A stretch of DNA of 23,955 nucleotides from CAZYCC01 sp964645985. GTDB lineage: Bacteria; Bacillota; Clostridia; Oscillospirales; CAG-272. Of this stretch, positions 1 through 6,375 are shown in pieces. The DNA lies in contig CAZYCC010000018.1 of the NCBI GenBank assembly GCA_964645985.1, positions 1-23,955 of the forward strand, in the 5' to 3' direction. The notes under the pieces are model-generated. The model did no database searches and was not told the origin of the DNA. It saw only the letters and a program-made list of their open reading frames with translations. Positions within the stretch are counted from its first letter, which is position 1. The number at the start of each line of letters is the position of its first letter. The position numbers and the translations under genes are program-made.

Positions 1-723
1 TTCGCCACGCAATACACAAGCGAGAGCGACAGCTTCGGTCCGCAGTATGACGCCGGGCTGACGCTCGATGCGCCGAAGGCGGGCGAGGCAAAAGCCGAGA
101 ATCCGTACGACCTCAAGGGCGGCACGATCGTCTACACCGGAACCGAAACCAGCAATAATTCCATTTACCTGACAGGATCGGGCACGGTGGATCTCGCCGA
201 AGGATCGGTGGTCGAGAACACTGACGAGGTGAGCGGCTACACCTTCCGCGTCAGCGGCAAGGAAGGAACTCCCGCGAATGTGACCTTCACGGGCAAGGGC
301 ACGGTCATCGCGCCTCCGAACGAGGAAACTGATGATGGCGCTATCTTTTTGGGCCACGCCGTGCGTATAGACGCATATGCGAATGTGACCATTGAGAGCG
401 GCAATTACGAGGGGATCTACTTCTTTGGATTGGAAAACGGCCGTGTGCCAGGACCTACGGTCAGTACTTTAGTCATCAACGGCGGCAAGATCACCGGTTT
501 TGTCAACGTTCTTGATGCCGCACAGGGGACCGACCTCATCACCATCAACGACGGCGAAGCGGTTAAAGACGCTCTCTTCCTCTCGGGCGACAAGGATAAA
601 ATCACAATTCCGGATGACTACGAGTGGAAAACCGTTCAAGATGATGGTTCTGATAAATACCCCGAGATCGCGGGTTCCAAGGAACAAACCTACATGCAGC
701 TCGTTCAAACCCCCGCCGCATAA
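1..723 (+). CDS. C-terminal part of a secreted or surface beta-rich protein (5' end outside window)
   Basis: The reading frame is open from the first base, so 240 residues of a longer protein are visible and the start lies upstream. The sequence is rich in Gly, Thr, Asn and Val, with short repeating strand-and-turn units such as GGTIVYTG, GSGTVDLAEGS, GKGTVIAPP, ANVTIESGNY and STLVINGGKI. This pattern is typical of right-handed beta-helix or adhesin-like extracellular proteins. No LPXTG motif, C-terminal hydrophobic anchor or dockerin follows; the protein ends in a polar tail. Base and codon use look less GC-biased than in neighbouring genes, which could mean acquisition or simply a different protein class. 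A strong terminator follows 55 bases after the stop. Family and function are not identified; surface location is an inference from composition. Confidence 0.7.
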   Translation, partial: FATQYTSESDSFGPQYDAGLTLDAPKAGEAKAENPYDLKGGTIVYTGTETSNNSIYLTGSGTVDLAEGSVVENTDEVSGYTFRVSGKEGTPANVTFTGKGTVIAPPNEETDDGAIFLGHAVRIDAYANVTIESGNYEGIYFFGLENGRVPGPTVSTLVINGGKITGFVNVLDAAQGTDLITINDGEAVKDALFLSGDKDKITIPDDYEWKTVQDDGSDKYPEIAGSKEQTYMQLVQTPAA

Positions 724-777
724 CTTCACCATCCGCGCAATGACATAAGTCGCGCGCGGCGGGAAGCGCGTGCGGCG

Positions 778-810
778 GAGAAACCCACCCCGAAAGGGGT
801 GGGTTTCTCT
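778..810 (+). terminator. Rho-independent terminator after the surface protein gene
   Basis: A perfect 14-bp stem (778-791 with 796-809) closes on a GAAA tetraloop, and its 3' arm ends in TTTCTC. It ends transcription of the upstream partial gene just before the next promoter. Confidence 0.85.
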
Positions 811-834
811 ATGGGGGGCGTCTCCCCGCGCCCC

Positions 835-863
835 TTGCATTCCCTCGCGATTTGTGGTATACT
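835..863 (+). promoter_or_regulatory. Sigma-A type promoter for the McrB-like gene
   Basis: The -35 is TTGCAT (835-840), the spacer is 17 nt, and the -10 is TATACT (858-863), preceded by TGG, an extended -10 feature. Transcription would start near 870, giving a leader of about 46 nt before the ATG at 917. Confidence 0.75.
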
Positions 864-916
864 GACTTTGTATTTTGCAACAACGGGCGCAGCGGCGCTC
901 GGTATCGGAGGTGTGT

Positions 917-2431
917 ATGCTGAATCGAGAACTTCTGCGCGAGCTTTGCGCGCGCTATCGGGGAGATTTGCCCTTTCGCCTGAAACAAATCGCAGGTCTG
1001 CTCGAAGCGCGGCGGTGTTTTTCGGAGAATTTTTCCATAGAAGCGGAGGACTTCCCCGCGATGCTGTGCCGCGCGCTCAAGCGAGACGGAGGTCTTCTGC
1101 TCATCGCCGGGCGCTATTCCAAAACGATGATCCTGCGTTTCGCCGAGGAAGAACCGGAGACGGTGCGCGCGATGTTTCGCCTACTGTACAGCGAAAGCCG
1201 CGAGCTCTGGCGGCGCGTTGACAGCTTCAAGCGGCGCGCCGATATTCTCCTTTCCAAATTAGACGAGCACGCGCGAGACAGTTTTCAGGACGAGTACGCG
1301 ATCAGCGTCTATCTGTGGCTGCACAATCCGAAGAAATATACAATTTATCAGTTTCAGCAGACCAAGGCGCTGATTGAGCGGGTCGATGGCGGATATTCGC
1401 TCAAAAAAGGGGCGTATGAGGAAAATCTGCGGCAGTCTTTCGCCTTTACCACCGAGCTGCGCGCCGCGCTCTTCGAGGAGCACGCGCTCCTGCACGACTA
1501 CCGCGCGCTTTTCCCCGAGAGCGCGCAGCTCGACCGCGCTCTTTCCTCGCTCGCTTTCGATCTCGCGCGCTTTGCCTTCGATGAGCGGCACGGGCGCACG
1601 AGCGCGCGCGAGGACGCCGTCCTGCCGGATGAGCTGCTGAAGGGCGAGTTTCAAGCGCCGCGCGCGGGGAGAGTCGTCGCGACGACGTCGCGAGGCAGTA
1701 TCGCCGCGAAAAAGCGGGCCATGGCGAAAAGGCCGCCGCCGCTCTTTTTGCCGGACAGTATGCGCGAGGGTATCCGCACCGCCCTGCGCGAGCGCCGCGC
1801 CGCGCTGCTGCGCGGGCCTCTCGGCTGCGGCAAGACCCTTTTGGCGCGCACGATAGCGGGGGAGATGGCAAGCAAGCGCGATATTGACCGGCTGCCCTCG
1901 CGCCCGGGTATGCCGCCGGAGGAGTTCGCGGGAGCGTTTCGCGCTTTCGCCGAGCGGGCGACGCGCGGGAGCGGGCGGAGGTTCGTCCTTCTTATTGACG
2001 ATCTCGAGACCCTGCGCGTCCCCGATATTTTTCGCGGGGTAGGCGTGAGGGATCTCCCGCGGAATCTGCTGCTCCTCTTCACCGAGAATACCGGGGCGGG
2101 CGGGACGCCGACGCCGGAGGAATTTCGCCGGGCGGTGCCGACCATAGACATCCCCTCCGCGCTAAATTCGCCCGCCTTCGCCCTCTACCGCGCACAGCTC
2201 GAATCGCTGACGCTCGACCGGCTCGTCGCGGCGGTCGTGGCCATCAACGCCGAGCTGCCGGAGGAAAACCGCATCGGGCACGGCGTTTTCTGCGGACTGA
2301 CGCGGGATCTTCTCACCCCCGAGCGCCTTACCGAAATCACAAGCGAGGTGCTGCGGCTCCTCTCCATGGTCGATACCGACAGTGCAACGCACGCGCGCTG
2401 GGAGAAAATGGTGCGCGAGGCGGCGAACTGA
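917..2431 (+). CDS. Orphan McrB-like AAA+ ATPase with degenerate core motifs
   Basis: This 504-residue protein starts at ATG 917, behind GGAGG at 907-911; an upstream in-frame start at 875 lacks this site. Residues about 90-225 match the pattern I know from N-terminal regions of Firmicutes McrB-type proteins, with FQDEYAISVYLWLHNPKKY at 123-141 and LKKGAYEENLR at 162-172. A linker of about 50 residues leads to the AAA+ part: Walker A GPLGCGKT (300-307), Walker B LLIDDLE (358-364), a sensor-1-like strand (384-392), FRR (403-405) and IGHGVF (453-458), the last resembling a motif near the end of the McrB ATPase. Oddities: Walker B reads DDLE where McrB has DEIN, the sensor strand lacks the usual TMN/DRS signature, and the domain is compact. 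No mcrC or methylase gene lies nearby, and promoter and terminator make it a single-gene unit. McrB relationship is fairly likely; nuclease or defence activity is not shown. Confidence 0.7.
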   Translation: MLNRELLRELCARYRGDLPFRLKQIAGLLEARRCFSENFSIEAEDFPAMLCRALKRDGGLLLIAGRYSKTMILRFAEEEPETVRAMFRLLYSESRELWRRVDSFKRRADILLSKLDEHARDSFQDEYAISVYLWLHNPKKYTIYQFQQTKALIERVDGGYSLKKGAYEENLRQSFAFTTELRAALFEEHALLHDYRALFPESAQLDRALSSLAFDLARFAFDERHGRTSAREDAVLPDELLKGEFQAPRAGRVVATTSRGSIAAKKRAMAKRPPPLFLPDSMREGIRTALRERRAALLRGPLGCGKTLLARTIAGEMASKRDIDRLPSRPGMPPEEFAGAFRAFAERATRGSGRRFVLLIDDLETLRVPDIFRGVGVRDLPRNLLLLFTENTGAGGTPTPEEFRRAVPTIDIPSALNSPAFALYRAQLESLTLDRLVAAVVAINAELPEENRIGHGVFCGLTRDLLTPERLTEITSEVLRLLSMVDTDSATHARWEKMVREAAN

Positions 2432-2495
2432 GTGGAACCCTCCCGGGGAGAAATCACCTAACGCAAACGCGCCCCGCAACGGGAGGAGCGCGCAT

Positions 2496-2525
2496 AACCC
2501 CGCCCCCGGGGGCGGGGTTTTCTTT
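2496..2525 (+). terminator. Terminator of the McrB-like gene
   Basis: A perfect 24-base palindrome (2496-2519; arms AACCCCGCCC and GGGCGGGGTT around CCGG) is followed by TTCTTTT. It lies 65 bases after the stop. Confidence 0.85.
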
Positions 2526-2744
2526 TGCCGCAGCTTGGAAGAAGCGCCGTCTTTTTGGCGATCCTGCCGCCCACGCCCAAGGACGCGCGCCCGCTCGCCC
2601 GGGCGATGGAAGCACGCGGGGAAAAGCATTTCCCCTTTTGGCGGCGCGAAAATGATTTCCCGCCGCGATAAAGCCGCCCGAGGCGATGTTCGCCTGCCTC
2701 CCCCTTCCACCTCCCAACCCCCCGGCAAGAGCCCCCTCGCGCGC
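2526..2744. other. Intergenic stretch with two adjacent hairpins, no gene seen
   Basis: The 398 bases between the McrB-like gene and pckA hold no convincing ORF. Besides the two terminators there are two neighbouring stem-loops. At 2618-2635, GGGGAAA pairs with TTTCCCC across AGCA and is followed by TTTT. At 2641-2666, 10 of 11 pairs form around an ATGA loop. The first could act as a back-up plus-strand terminator. No RNA gene was recognised. Confidence 0.4.
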
Positions 2745-2780
2745 AAACTTCCCCGCCGCGAGTGCGGCGGGGGAGTTTTT
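2745..2780. terminator. Terminator downstream of pckA, probably bidirectional
   Basis: Stem 2745-2759 pairs with 2764-2778 (15 bp including one G-T pair) around a GAGT loop. The arms carry an A run at the left edge and a T run at the right edge. It lies 50 bases past the pckA stop on the minus strand and could also block plus-strand read-through. Confidence 0.65.
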
Positions 2781-2829
2781 CGAGATATTTCGCCCGCGCG
2801 GGCAGGCGCGGGGGATTGCGCGCGTGGCT

Positions 2830-4632
2830 TTACCCGAGGCGTGCGGTCAGCGCGGCGAGCTGCTCGTACATTTCCTTCGGGACGGCGTCGCCCACCTGAT
2901 TGTAGAAAGCGAGGATGTTCAGCACATCCGCCTTCCAAGCGTCGCGGTCGATGGTGAGCAGCTCCTTCACCGTGTCGAGCGTCACGCCATTTAGACCCTC
3001 GATATTGATGTCCTCCGGGCGCGGGACGTAGCCGATCGGCGTCTCCACCGCGTCGACCTTGCCCTCGCAGCGGTCGAGGATCCAGAGCAGCACGCGCATA
3101 TTATCGCCGAAGCCCGGCCAAATGAAGTTGCCGCTCTCGTCGGTGCGGAACCAGTTGACGTGGAAGATTTTCGGCGGGTTGGGAATGCGCTTGCCCATGT
3201 CGAGCCAATGCTGGAAGTAGTCTCCCATATTGTACCCGACGAAGGGGCGCATCGCCATAGGGTCGCGCCGAACGACGCCAATCGCGCCGGCGGCCGCCGC
3301 CGTCGTCTCGGACGCCATAATCGAGCCGACAAAGGCGCCGTGGTTCCAGTCGAAGGACTGATAGACGAGCGGAGCGGTGCGCGCGCGCCGCCCGCCGAAG
3401 ATGATGGCGGAGATCGGCACGCCGGTCAGGCTGTCAAACTCAGGGGATAGGCAGGGGCAGTTCTTCGCCGCCGCCGTGAAGCGCGAGTTGGGGTGCGCGC
3501 CGGAGGTGTTGATTTTGTCCGCTTTATCGTACTTGCGGTAGTCCCACGGCTCGCCCTTCCAGTTGATGGCGCCGTCCTCGGGGGTCGGCGGGTTGTCATC
3601 GAGCCCTTCCCACCAGACGGTGTTCTCCTTTGCGTTGTAGCAAACGTTCGTGAAGATCGTGTCGCGCTTGGTCGTCGCGAGGGCGTTGGGGTTGGATTTC
3701 TCGTTGGTGCCGGGGGCGACGCCGAAGAAGCCGTTCTCCGGGTTGACGGCGTAGAGCCGCCCATCGGCGGGGTTGACGCGCAGCCAAGCGATGTCATCGC
3801 CGACCGTCCACACCTTATAGCCCTGTTTCTTGAAGATTTCGGGCGGGATGAGCATCGCGAGGTTGGTCTTGCCGCAGGCGGACGGGAAGGCGGCAGTGAT
3901 GTATTTCACATCGCCGCTTGGGTATTCCAGCCCGAGGATGAGCATATGCTCCGCCATCCAGCCCTCTTTGCGCCCGAGATAGGAGGCGATGCGCAGCGCG
4001 AAGCACTTTTTGCCGAGCAGGACGTTGCCGCCGTAGGCGGAGTTGACCGACATAATGGTGTTGTCCTGCGGGAAGTGAGTGATATAGCGGTTGGCGGGGT
4101 CGCAGTCGGCGACGGCGTGCAGGCCCTTGATATAGTCGGGCGAGTCGCCGAGCGCGTCGAGGACGTTCTTGCCGACGCGGGTCATAATCAGCATATTGAG
4201 GACAACGTAAATCGAGTCGGTCAGCTCAATGCCGGTTTTCGCGAAGTCCGAGCCGACAACGCCCATCGAGTAGGGGATGACGTACATCGTTTTGCCGGTC
4301 ATCGAGCCGGTGTAGAGCTTTTTCAGCTTCGCGTACATCTCCTCCGGCGCCATCCAGTTGTTGATGTTGCCCGCCTCTTCCTTGGTGGGCGTGCAGATGA
4401 AGGTGCGGTCCTCCACGCGTGCCACATCGTTGACCGCCGTGCGGTGCAGATAGCAGTTCGGCAGCTTCTCCTCATTGAGCTTAATGAGCTCTCCGCTCTC
4501 GCAGGCCTCTTTGCGCAGCGCGTCCGCCTGCTCCTCGCTGCCGTCGATCCAGACAATCGAGGCGGGCTTCGTCATTGCCGCCATTTCATCAATCCAGTCG
4601 AGCACATATTTGTTGGTTGTCAGTGGTGCCAT
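2830..4632 (-). CDS. pckG: Phosphoenolpyruvate carboxykinase (GTP)
   Basis: The enzyme interconverts oxaloacetate and PEP with GTP/GDP and CO2 in the cytoplasm, linking the C4 dicarboxylate and glycolytic/gluconeogenic pathways. The predicted protein has 600 residues, the usual size of the GTP-dependent family and longer than the ATP family. Visible motifs are SAYGGN (198-203), the PEPCK P-loop FPSACGKTN (249-257), the metal-binding VGDDIAWL (277-284), NPENGFFGVAPGTN (297-310) and, further on, FGGRRARTAPLVYQSF and NWFR. ATG 4632 is chosen because GGAGG lies just upstream on the minus strand and MAPLTTNKYVLDWI fits the family N-terminus; the frame stays open upstream but without support. It is a single-gene unit, divergent from rplJL, with a near-consensus promoter at 4761-4789 and a leader of about 120 nt. 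In anaerobes the reaction may run toward oxaloacetate; direction cannot be read from sequence. Confidence 0.97.
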   Translation of the reverse strand: MAPLTTNKYVLDWIDEMAAMTKPASIVWIDGSEEQADALRKEACESGELIKLNEEKLPNCYLHRTAVNDVARVEDRTFICTPTKEEAGNINNWMAPEEMYAKLKKLYTGSMTGKTMYVIPYSMGVVGSDFAKTGIELTDSIYVVLNMLIMTRVGKNVLDALGDSPDYIKGLHAVADCDPANRYITHFPQDNTIMSVNSAYGGNVLLGKKCFALRIASYLGRKEGWMAEHMLILGLEYPSGDVKYITAAFPSACGKTNLAMLIPPEIFKKQGYKVWTVGDDIAWLRVNPADGRLYAVNPENGFFGVAPGTNEKSNPNALATTKRDTIFTNVCYNAKENTVWWEGLDDNPPTPEDGAINWKGEPWDYRKYDKADKINTSGAHPNSRFTAAAKNCPCLSPEFDSLTGVPISAIIFGGRRARTAPLVYQSFDWNHGAFVGSIMASETTAAAAGAIGVVRRDPMAMRPFVGYNMGDYFQHWLDMGKRIPNPPKIFHVNWFRTDESGNFIWPGFGDNMRVLLWILDRCEGKVDAVETPIGYVPRPEDINIEGLNGVTLDTVKELLTIDRDAWKADVLNILAFYNQVGDAVPKEMYEQLAALTARLG

Positions 4633-4760
4633 AGTAAACCTCCGTCGTAATCGCGCCGAGCCCTCGGCGCGACGATCGTATTGCCGCTCCGAATATAGGG
4701 CGCCGCCGGGGACCCCGCGTCGGGTGCCGCGCGGGGCGAAACTTTGCCCTATCAAAAACT

Positions 4761-4789
4761 ATTTTACCCCATTCCGCGCGAAAATGCAA
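4761..4789 (-). promoter_or_regulatory. Sigma-A type promoter for pckG
   Basis: Read on the minus strand, the -35 is TTGCAT (4784-4789), the spacer is 17 nt and the -10 is TAAAAT (4761-4766). Transcription would start near 4754, giving an untranslated leader of about 120 nt with several GC-rich inverted stretches. Confidence 0.75.
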
Positions 4790-4861
4790 CCCTAAAGGCG
4801 CACGGTCACAATTTTTTTACTTTTCGAGCGCGGTTTTCCGGCGAATTTTCGCCTCCTCCCC

Positions 4862-4890
4862 TTGACAGGGAGGGCGGGCCGTGGTAGAAT
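4862..4890 (+). promoter_or_regulatory. Strong sigma-A type promoter for rplJ-rplL
   Basis: Consensus -35 TTGACA (4862-4867), 17-nt spacer and -10 TAGAAT (4885-4890). The start site would fall near 4897, directly at the 5' edge of the L10 leader. Confidence 0.88.
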
Positions 4891-5004
4891 ACCCCCGTCC
4901 GAAGACAGCAGGTTACCCTAAAAGACGGCGCGGCCCCTTCCGGGAGGGCGAGGGAAAGCGCGGTCCACCCTGCCGAGGGGAAACGCGATTGCACCGCGCG
5001 CCAC

Positions 5005-5027
5005 GCCGCGCATAGTGCCGCGCATAG
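5005..5027 (+). repeat. 12-nt tandem repeat inside the L10 leader linker
   Basis: GCCGCGCATAG occurs at 5005-5015 and again at 5017-5027 (period 12). Degenerate GC-rich relatives follow to about 5080. The second unit also forms a small hairpin, GTGC (5015-5018) with GCAC (5027-5030). Confidence 0.6.
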
Positions 5028-5093
5028 CACTGCGCCGCGAGCTACGCCACGCGCAAGCGCCGCGCCGCGATCGCGCTGAGAATTTGCCCCCAC

Positions 5094-5127
5094 CCCGCCC
5101 TCGGATACCCGAGAGCGGGCGTTTTTT
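5094..5127 (+). terminator. Attenuator terminator of the L10 leader
   Basis: Stem 5094-5104 pairs with 5109-5119 (11 positions with one C-A mismatch) around ATAC, followed by GTTTTTT (to 5127). It lies 39 bases before the rplJ start and overlaps the antiterminator target. Confidence 0.85.
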
Positions 5128-5166
5128 GCGACAAAGAAAATTTCAAAGCAAGGAGGTGAAAGCAAA

Positions 5167-5736
5167 ATGCCAAGCGCATCCATTCTCGCCGAAAAGCAGG
5201 CGACCGTCGCCGCGCTTGCCGATTCGATGAAGAACGCCGAGGCGGGCGTGCTCGTCGGCTATCAGGGCATCACCGTGGGCGATGACACCGCCCTGCGCGC
5301 CGAGCTGCGCGGCGCCGGCGTCGTCTACCGCGTCTACAAAAACTCAATCACGAGCCGCGCGTGCGAGGAGGCGGGCTACGAACAGATGAAGCCCCACCTC
5401 GCCGGGATGACCGCCATCGCGACGAGCGAGAGCGACCCGGTCGCGCCCGCGCGCATCCTCAAAAGCTACGCCGACAAAATCCCCACCTTTGAGCTGCTCT
5501 GCGGCTTTCTCGAGGGCGAGTTCCTCGACAAAGAAGGCGTGGAGGAGCTGGCGGGCACGCCGAACAAAGAGACGATGGTCTGCAAGATCATGGGCAGCCT
5601 GAAGAGCCCGGTGTACGGTCTCGTCTACGCCCTGCAGGCGATCATCGACAAAGCGGGCGAGGACGGCTCTCCCGAGCAGGCCGCTCCCGAAGACGCCGCT
5701 CCCGCGCCCGAAGAGGCCGCTCCCGCGGCGGAGTAA
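5167..5736 (+). CDS. rplJ: 50S ribosomal protein L10
   Basis: L10 forms the base of the ribosomal stalk: it binds 23S rRNA together with L11 and anchors L7/L12 dimers. It is also the autoregulator of its own operon through the leader just upstream. The protein has 189 residues, slightly longer than the usual 165-180. Residues 1-130 show the L10 pattern: KQATVAALADSMKNAEAGVLVGYQGITV at the N-terminus, a YRVYKNSITSRA segment near 55-66 and GTPNKETMVCKIMGSL near 130-145. The C-terminal helix that binds L7/L12 is followed by an Ala/Pro/Glu-rich acidic tail (about 170-189), which accounts for the extra length. AGGAGG at 5151-5156 fixes ATG 5167. rplL follows after 46 bases. rplK and rplA, normally directly upstream, are absent here. 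Confidence 0.97.
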   Translation: MPSASILAEKQATVAALADSMKNAEAGVLVGYQGITVGDDTALRAELRGAGVVYRVYKNSITSRACEEAGYEQMKPHLAGMTAIATSESDPVAPARILKSYADKIPTFELLCGFLEGEFLDKEGVEELAGTPNKETMVCKIMGSLKSPVYGLVYALQAIIDKAGEDGSPEQAAPEDAAPAPEEAAPAAE

Positions 5737-5782
5737 TCCTTTTTCCAGTATTTACCCGTAACAAATCGGAGGATCGATTAAA

Positions 5783-6163
5783 ATGGCAAGCGAAAAAGCC
5801 ACGCAAATTCTCGAGGAAATCAAGGGTCTCACCCTGCTCGAAATGAAAGATCTCGTCGCCGCGCTCGAAGAGGAGTTCGGCGTGTCCGCCGCCGCGCCGG
5901 TCGCCCTCGCGGGCGGAGCAGCCGGTGGCGCCGCTCCCGCCGAGGAAGAGAAGACCGAGTTCGACGTCATCCTCAAATCGGCCGGCGAAAAGAAGCTCAA
6001 TGTCATCAAGGCCGTGCGCGAGATCACAGGTCTTGGGCTGAAAGACGCGAAGGACCTCGTCGAGGCGGCGCCCAAGCCGATTAAGGAAGCCATCTCCAAG
6101 GACGAGGCGGAATCGCTGAAGAAGCAGCTCGAGGAAGCCGGCGCCGAAGTTGAGGTGAAGTAA
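5783..6163 (+). CDS. rplL: 50S ribosomal protein L7/L12
   Basis: L7/L12 is the flexible multicopy stalk protein that recruits and stimulates translation GTPases. The 126-residue protein has the standard order: an N-terminal dimerisation and L10-binding segment (about 1-35), an Ala/Gly-rich hinge (about 37-55, AAPVALAGGAAGGAAPAEE) and a conserved C-terminal domain with KKLNVIKAVREITGLGLKDA and KDLVEAAPKPIKE. ATG 5783 lies 10 bases after GGAGG (5768-5772). It is cotranscribed with rplJ and ends at a terminator 130 bases downstream. rpoB, the common next gene in Firmicutes, is not here. Instead pgm converges from the other side. Confidence 0.98.
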   Translation: MASEKATQILEEIKGLTLLEMKDLVAALEEEFGVSAAAPVALAGGAAGGAAPAEEEKTEFDVILKSAGEKKLNVIKAVREITGLGLKDAKDLVEAAPKPIKEAISKDEAESLKKQLEEAGAEVEVK

Positions 6164-6292
6164 CCCCCCCCCGCGCGGCGGCACATCGCGCCGCGCAATA
6201 GCGTGCGCGCCTCGCTTTGCCGCGGTTTTCCGCGGCGGGGCTGTGCGGGGCGAGCTGCCCCCTATCCGGCGCCGCGCCGGAAGCGCGAACAG

Positions 6293-6325
6293 AAAAAAAT
6301 CCCACCGCAGCGCGGTGGGATTTTT
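6293..6325. terminator. Bidirectional terminator between rplL and pgm
   Basis: CCCACCGC (6301-6308) pairs with GCGGTGGG (6312-6319). The stem extends into an A run on the left (6293-6299) and a T run on the right (6321-6325). It therefore has a U tract on both strands and serves the convergent rplJL and pgm units. Confidence 0.88.
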
Positions 6326-6375
6326 GCGCAATGTCCCGCGGGAGATTTTCGCGCACGAGATCTGCCCCGCGCGCT

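Larger units (their letters stand above)
4898..5127 (+). ncRNA. Ribosomal protein L10 leader (autoregulatory attenuator)
   Basis: The segment 4899-4912 carries the conserved GAAGACAGCAGG block and 4968-4978 the partner CCCTGCCGAGG block of the L10 leader family, which binds the L10-(L12)n complex. The core helix GCAGG (4908-4912) pairs with CCTGC (4969-4973). CCGAGGG (4973-4979) can instead pair with CCCTCGG (5098-5104), the 5' half of the terminator at 5094-5127. The two structures are therefore mutually exclusive, as expected for an attenuator: protein binding favours the core helix and frees the terminator. The linker contains a short tandem repeat. Family assignment is from remembered consensus; the pairing is read directly. 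Confidence 0.87.

Noticed and set aside
1446..2151. Minus-strand frames opposite the McrB-like gene
   Set aside because: They are Arg/Ala/Ser-rich shadows without start signals, opposite a gene with promoter, ribosome site and terminator.
3493..4650. 385-codon plus-strand frame opposite pckG
   Set aside because: It is antisense to a highly conserved enzyme, has no ribosome site and shows typical shadow composition.
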